64,000 nt of DNA from Trinickia diaoshuihuensis (GCF_003390925.1 NZ_QUBS01000026.1:1-64000); one strand, 5' to 3'. Positions 42,604-52,372 are shown, counted from the stretch's first letter. Notes: generated by a model not told the origin, from the sequence alone. Numbers and translations: made by a program.

Positions 42604-43857
42604 TTAATGCCCGATGGCCCTGCGTAGCTCGGCGGCGATGCGGGCCGCGCCTCGCGCCTCGGGAGCCAGATGGGCCGCGAGCTTGCGAGCCAGCGAGAGC
42701 GCCGCTTTGGACGGGGCCGTCCCCCGGCGTTGGCGCCGCTTGATCCACCAAAGCGCGGCGTGGGCGAGCGTCATCTGCAACAGCGTGCGCACGCGTTCCA
42801 TCTCGTAGACGACATTCAAGGCGCTCATCGCGACCCATAGCGCAAGTAATGGCGTCAAATAGCTGTCGACCACGCTGGCGGCGGCCATCGGCAGATGTGC
42901 ATAGATCCAAGGCGTGCCGTCTCGATAGAACTCGTCCACGAGGCGATCCGGTTGCGACGCATCGCCCGTATAGCGCGGGAACGCGCCGGCGTCGTTGACA
43001 TAGGTGCGACGGCGATGGACGTCGCGCATGGCTTCGAGAACCGCGTAGGCGGTGGCGGGCGCGATGTCGCGCCGGGCGACGACGGAAATTTTCGCCGCAA
43101 GCAGCCTCGTGTCGGTCGGCGGGATGTTGCGCGAGAGGTCGTAAATGCCGGCGGGCAACGTCACTTCGTCGAGGTAGGGTAACTTGGCGGCCAACGCGCG
43201 CTGCTGCGTGACCTCGATCATGACGAGGTCGGGATTTTTGGCCAGGTCCGCCACGAGATCGCTGTCGGCCGCTAGGATGAAGATCCCCGCGTCGAACGCG
43301 CCCTGCTTCAAGCGGGTCGCGGCGCTTTGCAGCGGAACGAACGCGATGCGCGTGTTGGCTTCGGCGATCGCGCTCGACGAAAATACGCGCAGCATCGTTT
43401 CGCTCGTTACGCTGCTGCGCGGCGGCAGCACGAGCGAGAGCCCTCGTAGATCGGAGAACGACCGGATAGGATGGGCCGCAGCGGTGCGACGATTCTCGAA
43501 AATGAAGATGGGTTGAAGTTGAACGTCGCCGAGCGACATGAGTTTTGCGTTGTCCGCGCCGCCGTGGTTCTCGGCGGCGAAACCGAGGTCTAGATGCGCC
43601 CGATCGTCGGCGACGCGCGCCTCGATCTCACTCGTGTTTTGAAACGGAACGATCTCGACGCGATAGCCCTTGCGCTCGATAAGCGCCTTATACGCTTGCG
43701 CCGTTTCATAAAAACTGCCGCCGATGGGGCCCGCGGCAATGCGAATCCGCGGCGATGGCTGCGCATGGATAGCCGCATAGAGAAGCACGCCGAGTGCGCC
43801 TATGGCGAGCGATACCCGCGTGTGTTTCGGTTTGATCCAATTGAGTCGCCTATCCAT
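42604..43857 (-). CDS. TAXI-type TRAP solute-binding protein with C-terminal membrane segment
   Basis: 417 residues. After an N-terminal anchor or signal helix (VSLAIGALGVLLYAAIHA), the TAXI family start RIRIAAGPIGGSFYETAQAY is clear, with QSAATRLKQGAFDAGIFIL later. A hydrophobic segment near VVDSYLTPLLALWVAMSAL and a basic C-terminus make this a membrane-bound variant. TAXI proteins normally feed a DctM/DctQ TRAP permease, but none is in the window. It is the first gene of the four-gene operon, 41 bp before the methyltransferase. Confidence 0.82.
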   Translation of the reverse strand: MDRRLNWIKPKHTRVSLAIGALGVLLYAAIHAQPSPRIRIAAGPIGGSFYETAQAYKALIERKGYRVEIVPFQNTSEIEARVADDRAHLDLGFAAENHGGADNAKLMSLGDVQLQPIFIFENRRTAAAHPIRSFSDLRGLSLVLPPRSSVTSETMLRVFSSSAIAEANTRIAFVPLQSAATRLKQGAFDAGIFILAADSDLVADLAKNPDLVMIEVTQQRALAAKLPYLDEVTLPAGIYDLSRNIPPTDTRLLAAKISVVARRDIAPATAYAVLEAMRDVHRRRTYVNDAGAFPRYTGDASQPDRLVDEFYRDGTPWIYAHLPMAAASVVDSYLTPLLALWVAMSALNVVYEMERVRTLLQMTLAHAALWWIKRRQRRGTAPSKAALSLARKLAAHLAPEARGAARIAAELRRAIGH

Positions 43858-44263
43858 GATTCGAACGAGCGCGCTTTCGCGGCGATGGCTCGTTGATCTC
43901 CCAGTGGTCGGGTTGCGCGGGCGGCGATGCGGCCGTGCCGTTGACGGATCGGCCGCTCGCCTGGGGTGGAATGGATTTTCCGAGCCAAGACGGCGCTTGA
44001 CCATGATGCGGAGGTCGTGGGACTGCCTGCCCGGGAGCTCTGGCTACCCGCTATCGACCAGTCCAATGTTCCAAAATCGGAATTAAGGTAACAATGTAAG
44101 CATTTTGAAATTATTGACCCGGAAAGAAATTCCTATACAGATGGGTCTGGTTTGAATCCAATGAGGCGAGTGAATGGGAGGCTATCGATTTCCTCGGGTC
44201 GCTCAATTAGAATTCAATCCTCATGAATTTCCCGCGGTCTGCGTATAAATAAGGAGTGCCGAC
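43858..44263. promoter_or_regulatory. Divergent promoter region before vgrG
   Basis: 406 bp without a supported gene, between the minus-strand TAXI operon and the plus-strand vgrG. The section 44080-44260 is AT-rich and should hold the vgrG promoter, but I could not define a convincing -35/-10 pair. AAGGAG at 44252 is the vgrG ribosome site. Confidence 0.5.
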
Positions 44264-46780
44264 ATGAAGTTCGGCCCGCTTTTCGACGCGCTGTTTTATG
44301 GCAATGCGCAAAACAATCGGTTAATCAAGCTCGATACGCCATTGGGCGAGGACTGGCTCGTCCCGCTTCAGGCGAAGGGCACGTCTAGGCTTGGACGCAA
44401 TTACGAGTTCGTCGTCGATGCCGCCTCGGCCCGGGGTGACCGCATCGACTTGAAGACGCTCATCGGCCAGGCGGTGACGCTTTGGCTGCAGCAAACGGAC
44501 GGGACCTATCTGCCGCACCACGGTTATGTGCAGACGTTCAGCCGCTTGGGAAGCGACGGTGCGCTCACTTACTACCAATTGAGTTTCTCGTCGTGGATGT
44601 GCTTTTTGCCGCTGCGCCGGGACATGCGCGATTGGCAAGAGCAGCCGGGCGAGCAGATCGTCGCCGACGTGTTCGATCAGCACCCGCAGGCGCAGGGCGC
44701 CTATCGCTTCGATTTGCGTCAAGCGATGCCGCGCTACTCGAATCGCGTGCAGTGGGAAGACGATTGGAACTTCGTTCATCGCAGCTTGGAGGAAGCGGGG
44801 GTATTCGGCCGTTTCGAGCAGGCGCAGGACGGGACGTCGCATACGCTCGTGCTGATGGACGATCTGTATTTCGTGCCCGAACTCGCACAAAAGACCGTGC
44901 GCTTCGTGCGTACCGGCTTGCGTGAGGAAGTGGATGGCTTCACGCAATGGAAGGAACGCCAGCAGATTCAAAGCGCGAAACTGACGACGCGCACGTTCGA
45001 CTACAAGCGGCCCGATTTGCCCAAGCAAGTGGACGGCGCCGTCAGCACGCGTGACGAGGTACCCGCGCAAGGCGAGGTGTACGACTACACGGGGGCCTAT
45101 ACGTGGGGCGTTCGCGACCATGGCGAACATCAATCGACGGTGCGCGTCGAGTCGTGGGAATCGCAGATGAAGCGTTTTCAAGGAATCGGCAGTTGCCGCT
45201 CCTTGATGCCGGGATATTGGTTCACGCTCACGGGACATCCCGTGCACGACAAGGAATCCGAGCAAGACCGGCAATTCGCGATTCTGGCCACGACGTGGAC
45301 GATCCGGAACAACCTGCCGGGGATGGACGATATCGCCGATTTTCCGGAGAGCTTGCGCGCGGACGTCGAGCAAGCGGCCGGTAGCGAAGCGGGCGGCGTG
45401 ACGGTTCGCCATCCCGACGGCAGCGAAGGATTCTTTCAAGTCGAGATCGAAGCGCAGCGGCGCCGTACGCCGTTTCGCAGCCCGCTCGAGCATCGCAAGC
45501 CCGTTATGCAATTGCAAAACGCGATCGTGGCCGGGCCTGATAGCGAGGAGATCTACACCGATTCGCTCAATCGCGTGAAGGTGTGGTTCCCCTGGAATCG
45601 GCGCAACGAAGGCGACGAGCGCGCGTCCGTGTGGGTGCGTGCGGCTTTTCCCGATGCGGGTTCGAAGCGCGGCGGACATTTTCCGCTGCGCAAGGGCGAC
45701 GAGGTGCTCGTCGGCTTCATGGGCGGCGATTGCGATCGGCCGGTCATCTTGGGCCGGATGCATGGCGGCTCCACGCCGCCGGTTTGGCATACGAACGGGT
45801 TGTTATCGGGGATCCGATCGAAAGAGTACGGCGGCCGCGGATTCAACCAACTCGTGATGGACGACTCGACGGGGCAAAACCGCGTTCATTTGTATTCGAC
45901 GAGCGCGGACTCGCATCTGCATCTCGGCTACCTCGTCGATCACACGGGCAATACGCGCGGGGCGTACTTGGGTAGCGGCTTCGATTTGAAGTCGAATGCC
46001 TATGGCGCGATCCGTGCCGAGCAGGGGCTGTACGTATCGAGCCATCCGGCGTCCGCTAAGCAGCCGATGGACGTGCGGCCGGCCAGCGCGCAGCTCGTCA
46101 ATGCCGAAAGCGTGGTCGAAGCGCTTTCCGATGCGAGTGCGAAGCATCAAGCGGAAACCTTGAAAGAGGGCTATGACGCGCTCAAGGCGTTTACCGATGC
46201 GACGCAAAAGAGCGTGGCGGGGGCGGCATCCGATAACGGCAGGACGGCCGGTGGCGGCACGGGCAACGCGAACGGGTTCGCGGACCCGATCATGCTGATG
46301 GCGAGTCCGGCCGGTATCGCGCTTTCGACGCAGCAATCGACCACGGTCTCGGCCGATCGGCATGTCAACGTCGTGAGCGGCGGCAGCACGCATATTGCCA
46401 GCGGTAAGTCGCTGATCGCTTCGATCGGGGAGAAGCTCAGCTTGTTCGTGCAAAACGCGGGGATGAAGTTGTTTGCGGCCAAGGGGAAGATCGAGATCCA
46501 GGCACAGTCGGATGCAATCGAACTGACGGCGCAGAAAGGTGTCAAGCTGATCTCCGCGACCGATGCGATCACAGCCGCGGCCAAGAAGGAGATTTTGCTG
46601 ACGAGCGGCGGCGCTTACATCCGTATCGCTGACGGCAATATCCAAATCCATGCACCGGGGAAGGTCGATGTGAAGGGGGCCGCGCACAATTTCTCTGGGC
46701 CAACTCGCCTTGATCCGGCCTTTCCATCATGGGTTGCTGCGGACGGCAAGCCAAAGCGCTCGACATCGTTTTCCGGTTAA
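44264..46780 (+). CDS. vgrG: Type VI secretion tip protein VgrG
   Basis: 838 residues. The N-terminal gp27-like part begins with ARGDRIDLKTLIGQAVTLWL and YVQTFSRLGSDGALTYYQL. The gp5-like OB region holds DSLNRVKVWFPW and SVWVRAAFPDAGSKRGGHF. The signature EVLVGFMGGDCDRPVILGR is present, and a DUF2345-like beta-helix (SPAGIALSTQQSTTV onward) forms the C-terminus. Three copies form the spike that carries effectors across target membranes. The next gene, 70 bp on, encodes its likely cargo. No other type VI genes are in the window, so this is an orphan vgrG island. Confidence 0.94.
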   Translation: MKFGPLFDALFYGNAQNNRLIKLDTPLGEDWLVPLQAKGTSRLGRNYEFVVDAASARGDRIDLKTLIGQAVTLWLQQTDGTYLPHHGYVQTFSRLGSDGALTYYQLSFSSWMCFLPLRRDMRDWQEQPGEQIVADVFDQHPQAQGAYRFDLRQAMPRYSNRVQWEDDWNFVHRSLEEAGVFGRFEQAQDGTSHTLVLMDDLYFVPELAQKTVRFVRTGLREEVDGFTQWKERQQIQSAKLTTRTFDYKRPDLPKQVDGAVSTRDEVPAQGEVYDYTGAYTWGVRDHGEHQSTVRVESWESQMKRFQGIGSCRSLMPGYWFTLTGHPVHDKESEQDRQFAILATTWTIRNNLPGMDDIADFPESLRADVEQAAGSEAGGVTVRHPDGSEGFFQVEIEAQRRRTPFRSPLEHRKPVMQLQNAIVAGPDSEEIYTDSLNRVKVWFPWNRRNEGDERASVWVRAAFPDAGSKRGGHFPLRKGDEVLVGFMGGDCDRPVILGRMHGGSTPPVWHTNGLLSGIRSKEYGGRGFNQLVMDDSTGQNRVHLYSTSADSHLHLGYLVDHTGNTRGAYLGSGFDLKSNAYGAIRAEQGLYVSSHPASAKQPMDVRPASAQLVNAESVVEALSDASAKHQAETLKEGYDALKAFTDATQKSVAGAASDNGRTAGGGTGNANGFADPIMLMASPAGIALSTQQSTTVSADRHVNVVSGGSTHIASGKSLIASIGEKLSLFVQNAGMKLFAAKGKIEIQAQSDAIELTAQKGVKLISATDAITAAAKKEILLTSGGAYIRIADGNIQIHAPGKVDVKGAAHNFSGPTRLDPAFPSWVAADGKPKRSTSFSG

Positions 46781-46850
46781 GCGGTTGATAAAGGCCACGG
46801 TATTCTGCGGACACGCAGTGCACTGACCAGAACAATCAGGAACATATAGC

Positions 46851-49601
46851 ATGGCAGCCGACAATGGCGATACGTTGAGCCCAGTTTCGCAATGGGCCTA
46901 TCCTTTTCCGCAGACAGGTACCACTGGGACAGTGGACCCGGACGCTTATTTGGCCGCGTTCCAGGCGAGCGATGGCCCTTTCCCCTTGGGCTTGAACGGT
47001 CTATGGCATGGCGGGATTCACCTCGATCAGGCTGGCGCGTCGCCTTCCGAAGGCGATAGCGCGATGGACCGTAGCGGCGGCGTTCGCTGCATCGCTGATG
47101 GTGTGGTCGTGGCGTATCGGCTCGATAGCGACTACCAGCATTTGACGTATCCAGACAATTCGAAGGCGCTGTATTCGCGAAGCTTCACTTTGGTCAAGCA
47201 CAAGTTGACCTTGCCCGCAGCGCCGGCCAATACATCGAATCCGCCCAATACGCCTAGCAACGCGCCGCACCCGCCGACGACGGCGCCTGCCAACAACGAG
47301 CCGAACAAACTAAGTCAAGACCCGGCGGATTCGCTGGTCTTCTTCAGCCTGTATATGCATTTGGCGCCCTGCAAGGTGTACAAGCATTCGGAACAGGACA
47401 AGAACAAGAAGGCATGGCCCAGCTACTACAATGCCGAGGCGATCTATACGGTCAACGATAGCCGCGCGACCGATAAGCAGGACCATGTCGTGACCGGAGA
47501 GGCCGTCAAAGGCTCGCATGTACACCGCGATAGCCATAACCGCGCTGGTGAGAGCGTCGGCATTCTGCGGTCGGGCAGCAAAATCAAGGTTCAACGTTCG
47601 GCACATGCGCCGAAGAACTGGGGGCGCATCCAGAGCATCCTCTCGGGGGAGATCGTTCCGCTTGAGCCCGGGAAATCTGTGCCGCCGGATGCTGCGAATG
47701 GTTGGGTGTATCTTCCCTGGCTGGACGGCGAGATCAATCCGGCAGCGCTCGACAGCATTTACGTACTCCCCAAGCCTGTTCGCATCAGTGCGGGCGAGGT
47801 GATCGGCTATCTGGGTGAGTATCAAAATGCCGAACACGCATCAACGTTGCCGCCCAGTCCGCAACGAGCCTTGCTGCATGTCGAGGTGTTTGCGGGTGAT
47901 GACTTGCAGGCTTTCCTCGCACGCAGCCGAGCGCGTGCCGAGCAACTGACGCAAGAGCCGAAGACGCAATTGGTGCTGTCGAAAGGTGCCCATCTATACA
48001 GCTATAAAACCGACGGCGATTTGACGCTTCCCGCGAATACGGCCGTGACTGTTGCCAACGACGCGCCGCACACGGGCATGTGGACCAAAGTACAGGTCAA
48101 AGCGGCAGGGTCGACCAACGCGACGCATTACTGGATCTTGCGTAGCGATTTGAAGAGCCCTAACGCGCGGCGCGCGTGGAATTCCTTTCCTTTGTCTTTG
48201 TCGGGCGCGCCGACCGGAACGAATGACTACACTCGTATCGTCAACGTCTCCGGCTTGACAGGGCACGCAGACGACCAGAAACATACTTGGTACGAAGTCG
48301 ATGCGGGCGATGCCGGTATGAACACGGTCACGGGCTTCGTCTGTGCATCCGGCCAACCAAATGTGTCGCTTCAGAACAAGTGGGCGTGGGCCGGTTTTGA
48401 GCTGTTGTCGTCGAGTCTGACGACGGCTGAACAATACAAGCGGCATCTCTACCTGAAAGGCGGAAGTGCAACGGACAACGAAAAGGCCGCTTTTGAAGCC
48501 AGTTTCAACGCCGCAAAGAGCGACACGTTGATTGCCAAGCTGGATGAAATTGTGACGCCAAAAGACCAGCGGCAAGGCCGGGTTAGCGGACACGAGCTGC
48601 TCGCGGCGTTGAGACAGAAATGGTGTGCAAACCGCATCGACCATCTCGTGGTGAAATACGAGAGCGAGTGGGGCGGGCAGATGAGCAAGTGGGATGCCCT
48701 CGATCCCTTCATGCATGATGGTCTACCGTACTGGAAGGCAGAGAAAGAGCGCATCAAGCTCTTGCAAATGTGGGATCCGTGTGTAGGTGCATTGCAGCCG
48801 GTGTCGACGCCGAGCGTCTATCACTTTCATCCGGTCGGGATCGTGGGGAATTTCCATTGCGATGGTTTCCAGTTTACGGTGGCCATGTTGCAGCATATCT
48901 TCCCAAGTGCAAGTAGTGTTACGTTGCAAGCCGTCGTAGCAGAATTGAATGCAAATATCCATTTGTTCAAACTCGACGAGCCGCTCAGGCGCGAGCACTT
49001 CCTTGCCCAGATCCGGCGAGAGGCTGGGGCATCGCTCGCCGTCCACGATGGCGAAAGTCTCAATTACCCGCCGGATCGATTGAGAGCGAAATTCTCATAT
49101 TTCCGAGAGCACGCCGACGAATCCGAGCTCTATGGCCGTACATCCCAGCATCCCGCCGATGAGCAGGCAATCGCCAACCGCGCGTATGCGAATAGAAATG
49201 GTAATGGAGATATCAAAAGCGGAGATGGATGGAAATACCGGGGGAGAGGGTTGATTCAGATTACCGGACGAACCCAATATCAACGCTTTACCGAATGGCA
49301 TCAGCGGAATTCCAGCGGTTGGCCCAGTGAGGCAAACCTTGATTTTCTCGTCGACTATGAGTTAGTCGGTGAGGTCAAGTACGCGGTAAGATCGGCCGCC
49401 GCTTATTGGATCAACAACAGAATGTACGAAACAGCGGATCATGGCGCCACTGAAGGCGATGTTGATAATATTACCCGGGCGATCAATCCCGGGCTGTTTA
49501 GTCATAAACCTGGTCATCCCATCAGTCAAGAAAATATGAATGATATCGTTGACCGAAGAAATAATTTTGCTTCAATTCATAATTGGGGAGGTCTTAAGTG
49601 A
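46851..49601 (+). CDS. T6SS effector, M23-like plus GH19 lysozyme-like peptidoglycan hydrolase
   Basis: 916 residues, no signal peptide. The N-terminal part (about 14-350) resembles the M23-like domain of type VI effectors: LNGLWHGGIHLD, GGVRCIADGVVVAYR, SLYMHL and LLHVEVFAGD. Compared with M23 enzymes, the HxxxD ligand pair reads HGGIH and the HxH motif reads LLH, so activity is uncertain. A Pro/Asn-rich loop lies near 125-160. The C-terminal part (about 700-890) is GH19 chitinase/lysozyme-like: HFLAQIRREAG with the acid Glu, DGESLNYPP, and GDGWKYRGRGLIQITGRTQY. It probably cuts rival cell walls after VgrG delivery. The last ~150 bp are AT-rich. Confidence 0.85.
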   Translation: MAADNGDTLSPVSQWAYPFPQTGTTGTVDPDAYLAAFQASDGPFPLGLNGLWHGGIHLDQAGASPSEGDSAMDRSGGVRCIADGVVVAYRLDSDYQHLTYPDNSKALYSRSFTLVKHKLTLPAAPANTSNPPNTPSNAPHPPTTAPANNEPNKLSQDPADSLVFFSLYMHLAPCKVYKHSEQDKNKKAWPSYYNAEAIYTVNDSRATDKQDHVVTGEAVKGSHVHRDSHNRAGESVGILRSGSKIKVQRSAHAPKNWGRIQSILSGEIVPLEPGKSVPPDAANGWVYLPWLDGEINPAALDSIYVLPKPVRISAGEVIGYLGEYQNAEHASTLPPSPQRALLHVEVFAGDDLQAFLARSRARAEQLTQEPKTQLVLSKGAHLYSYKTDGDLTLPANTAVTVANDAPHTGMWTKVQVKAAGSTNATHYWILRSDLKSPNARRAWNSFPLSLSGAPTGTNDYTRIVNVSGLTGHADDQKHTWYEVDAGDAGMNTVTGFVCASGQPNVSLQNKWAWAGFELLSSSLTTAEQYKRHLYLKGGSATDNEKAAFEASFNAAKSDTLIAKLDEIVTPKDQRQGRVSGHELLAALRQKWCANRIDHLVVKYESEWGGQMSKWDALDPFMHDGLPYWKAEKERIKLLQMWDPCVGALQPVSTPSVYHFHPVGIVGNFHCDGFQFTVAMLQHIFPSASSVTLQAVVAELNANIHLFKLDEPLRREHFLAQIRREAGASLAVHDGESLNYPPDRLRAKFSYFREHADESELYGRTSQHPADEQAIANRAYANRNGNGDIKSGDGWKYRGRGLIQITGRTQYQRFTEWHQRNSSGWPSEANLDFLVDYELVGEVKYAVRSAAAYWINNRMYETADHGATEGDVDNITRAINPGLFSHKPGHPISQENMNDIVDRRNNFASIHNWGGLK

Positions 49602-50101
49602 TGCGTATAACAGGGATTTTTCTGCTTGCTTTTTTGTCGCTCATCAAATATGACCCGGTAGATGCGCAGACCCTATCGCCGCAGGGGGAGCAGACGCTTT
49701 GCGATGATTCCGAGGAGATCTATTTCAGTTGTCCTTTGGACAACGGAAAGATCGTTTCCGTATGCGCGCGGAAGAACAATACTCCCAACCAGGGTTATGT
49801 GCAGTACCGCTATGGTACGAAGGACGATGCTTTTGCATTTCCCGATAAAAATGTTCCGCCGGCCAAGACGGTCAAGATCACGGATGTCTCCGAAGGCAGC
49901 ATTCGTGGGCTGCATTTGAAGTTCTCAAAGGGGCCTTACACGTACGTCGTGTCGTCGGTTTCGCCAGGTGAAGTCTACGTTTCAAAAAATGGGAAGATCA
50001 TATTTGACAAGCAGTGTAACGCTTCAATATATAAAAATTTTTCGAATAAGATTTTCGATGGGGTCAATGAGGCTCCCGTATCGAAGATTGATATCCACTG
50101 A
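49601..50101 (+). CDS. Exported small protein, likely immunity protein (family A, copy 1)
   Basis: 166 residues. A signal peptide (IFLLAFLSLIKYDPVDAQ) shows export. A four-Cys core includes LCDDSEEIYFSCPLD, SVCARKNN and YVQYRYGTKDD. It is paralogous to the protein at 52531, which has TVFSCELK, SLCASKSF and LQYRFGQPN. The ATG overlaps the effector stop by one base (TGATG) and GGGGAGG lies 9 nt upstream, so it is coupled to the effector. Periplasmic immunity to a wall-cutting effector is the simplest reading. I know no named family. The gene is AT-rich compared with its flanks. Confidence 0.7.
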   Translation: MRITGIFLLAFLSLIKYDPVDAQTLSPQGEQTLCDDSEEIYFSCPLDNGKIVSVCARKNNTPNQGYVQYRYGTKDDAFAFPDKNVPPAKTVKITDVSEGSIRGLHLKFSKGPYTYVVSSVSPGEVYVSKNGKIIFDKQCNASIYKNFSNKIFDGVNEAPVSKIDIH

Positions 50102-51243
50102 TGTTCGCAAACGCATTCATGGGAACCGTTCCTTTTCGTCTCGAACAGGCCAACGACCAGACGACGTTCCGGGCGGTGCCGGCTGTAACGAAGGCGTTTT
50201 GGGATGGCTACGATGTCGTACTTAACGGGAAGCGTGTGACGTTTCCCTACAAAGGCTACGTCAATCCGTGCGCGGTTGGCGGAGCTCGGTCTGTGATCTG
50301 GCTAATCGCTTTGAGCCTTATCGGGATGTCGGTTGCGTCGGGCCGATATCATCGCCTCGTGAATGAGCCCCAGAAATGCTGCCCCGGTGGGTGTGCGGTG
50401 TATAAATCTTTGTGGCTCATGCTAGGGTTCTGCCTGTTCGCGTATGAAACGGCTCATGCGACCGAACCCGCTGCGTCGGCTTGCGCGAACGGCGAATGTG
50501 TCGTTTTTGTGAACGACAAACCTCCTGCGGCGGAGGCTCTATGTGACGGTGTGGCTGTAACGATCAGATGGACCGTTGGTGGGAATGTCTTTTTGACAAC
50601 ATGCGAGGATGCTGGAACGGTAGAGCAAAATACGAATTTTCTTTCGGATGCCGCTGGTAACCACGCAATCAAGCTTGTTTACGGTCGCCCAGTATTGAAG
50701 CAATTTGTGCGGCAGCACCCAGGAGGGCCAGTGCCGGACAAATTTGCACCACGCCCGTATTGCACGCCGCCGTTGTTGCAGAAGGTTGCGACTAGTGCGT
50801 TTATATTGTTGGATAAGCGACCGGCAAGTACCGAAAATGGTTATTGCTTCGAACCAACTTATGTGCATTACGATAAAGGGCAGGTCACTATCGACACCGC
50901 GAAAGCACGAATCGCCGTGTCGAATAAAGATTATTATGGTGAGCCACCAACGGCGCAGCAACAGTCCAATCTCGCGGCGTTGATTCATCAATATGGACCG
51001 AAATCGGCCGGCGACTCAACGCCGACGAATATTGATGCAGAGTCGACATGGACGGTGACGGTTGACCGATCATGGCTTTACGAAAGACCGTCGGTGGGAA
51101 GTAATCGGCACGGGTATCTGATCCATGGCGATCATGTTGCCGTGATCGAGCAAGAGAATCCAGACTGGGTAAAAATTCGCTATGTGCATGACGGACATGC
51201 GCCGATCGAAGCTTGGCTCAAGCGACAGGACATTACCCGCTAG
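50101..51243 (+). CDS. Composite protein with SH3-like C-terminus, possible immunity protein (family B, copy 1)
   Basis: 380 codons from an ATG that overlaps the previous stop by one base. The first ~100 residues (AFMGTVPFRLEQANDQTTF, then a membrane-like VIWLIALSLIGMSVASG) look unrelated to the rest. A second signal peptide (SLWLMLGFCLFAYETAHA) starts near residue 100, just after a possible GTG at 50398. The mature part ends in an SH3-like domain (WLYERPSVGSNRHGYLIHGD, VKIRYVHDG) paralogous to that at 51329. It may be two genes joined or a fusion. SH3-like domains often bind peptidoglycan, so a protective role is possible. Confidence 0.55.
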   Translation: MFANAFMGTVPFRLEQANDQTTFRAVPAVTKAFWDGYDVVLNGKRVTFPYKGYVNPCAVGGARSVIWLIALSLIGMSVASGRYHRLVNEPQKCCPGGCAVYKSLWLMLGFCLFAYETAHATEPAASACANGECVVFVNDKPPAAEALCDGVAVTIRWTVGGNVFLTTCEDAGTVEQNTNFLSDAAGNHAIKLVYGRPVLKQFVRQHPGGPVPDKFAPRPYCTPPLLQKVATSAFILLDKRPASTENGYCFEPTYVHYDKGQVTIDTAKARIAVSNKDYYGEPPTAQQQSNLAALIHQYGPKSAGDSTPTNIDAESTWTVTVDRSWLYERPSVGSNRHGYLIHGDHVAVIEQENPDWVKIRYVHDGHAPIEAWLKRQDITR

Positions 51244-51328
51244 CAGGCTCCCGTTAAACCACTAAGCTCTACTGGTACGGCCCGGCGGACCGATATCATC
51301 GTCCGGAGCAAACCTCGAGAATGCCGTT

Positions 51329-52372
51329 TTGAAAAACGCGACTTTAGAGATACTGAGGGGAAGTGTCTGTTCGATTCGACCGGGTCCGTCCGGCTCGCAT
51401 GTTGTTCGCGCTCTCGCGGTGTTCACGATGACCGTTCTGCTAGCGAACTTAGCTGCGGCCGCGCAGCAGCCCACGCTCTGGTTTCACTTGCCGGGTGGGG
51501 CCGCGATTGCCTACAGCAATGCAACAAACGCCCAAGATCCATTGCCCCAGCGCACTTGGAATAGGGCTGTTTTCTATCTTCCGAACGGCGCGACGTTTAG
51601 CCTGCTACCAAGAGCGGGCGAATCAAACGAGGGCGGCGGCACACAAATGGAGCCGCCGAGCGACGACAATATTTCGCCGTCGGGTCAGTACGTCGTCGTC
51701 GCGCGAGACGAACAGGGGGCCGTATCGACGGGCCCGGGGCAACCCGAGTCCGTACTGGGCAGGGAGTACTGCTCCATGATCGAGATACGCACCGGATGCA
51801 TAACCGCTGATCAGACTGGCGAGATATGTCGAGCAGGCTGGCGGGCGGGGCAGCCCGCGCAGTGGGGAACGGACGATCAGACCGACTTGATGCTGAAGAG
51901 CGACCGACCATCGGCAAGCCGGCAACTGGGGTTCATAAACGCAGGACAGCCTCCGAAGCTAACAATCCGCGACGATTCCGGCGCTGATAATCTCCTGCGC
52001 TGCGATCCGCCGTCGCCGGGCAACCGTGAAATCTATCGGAAGATTGCTACTGCTTTGGACGCGGCCGGCGTGCACTATGACGCCCGGCTGATCTCCAATT
52101 CGCTGTCAAAAACTACTAGCAACCCCGGAGGCATGCCAGTGCCGGCACCGGTCGAAAGCGAACATAGAACCGCGAACGTATCAGTGCAAAAAGCGACGCT
52201 TTATACCGCGCCGGATGATGCGAGCGCGAGTCGAGCGTATCTTGTCCGGAACGATGTGATTACAGTCTTGAAACAGTTTCCGGTAGGCTGGGCCTATGCG
52301 GACTACGTGAATGCTTCCGGCAAACATCTACTTCGATGGATCAAGGCCGACGAAATAGCGATCAAGCCGTGA
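51329..52372 (+). CDS. Exported SH3-like protein, possible immunity protein (family B, copy 2)
   Basis: 347 codons from a TTG at 51329. A signal-like segment VRALAVFTMTVLLANLAAAA suggests the start could instead be GTG at 51419 or ATG at 51428. The mature protein has four or more Cys residues and ends in an SH3-like domain (ATLYTAPDDASASRAYLVRN, GWAYADYVNASGKHLLRW) that aligns with the C-terminus of the protein at 50101. I recognise no named family for the middle part. It lies in the run of exported proteins behind the type VI effector, so a protective role is inferred. Confidence 0.6.
   Translation: MKNATLEILRGSVCSIRPGPSGSHVVRALAVFTMTVLLANLAAAAQQPTLWFHLPGGAAIAYSNATNAQDPLPQRTWNRAVFYLPNGATFSLLPRAGESNEGGGTQMEPPSDDNISPSGQYVVVARDEQGAVSTGPGQPESVLGREYCSMIEIRTGCITADQTGEICRAGWRAGQPAQWGTDDQTDLMLKSDRPSASRQLGFINAGQPPKLTIRDDSGADNLLRCDPPSPGNREIYRKIATALDAAGVHYDARLISNSLSKTTSNPGGMPVPAPVESEHRTANVSVQKATLYTAPDDASASRAYLVRNDVITVLKQFPVGWAYADYVNASGKHLLRWIKADEIAIKP

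Noticed and set aside
44080..44263. vgrG promoter with TTGACC and TATACA
   Set aside because: The boxes are only 14 bp apart, too close for a sigma-70 promoter.
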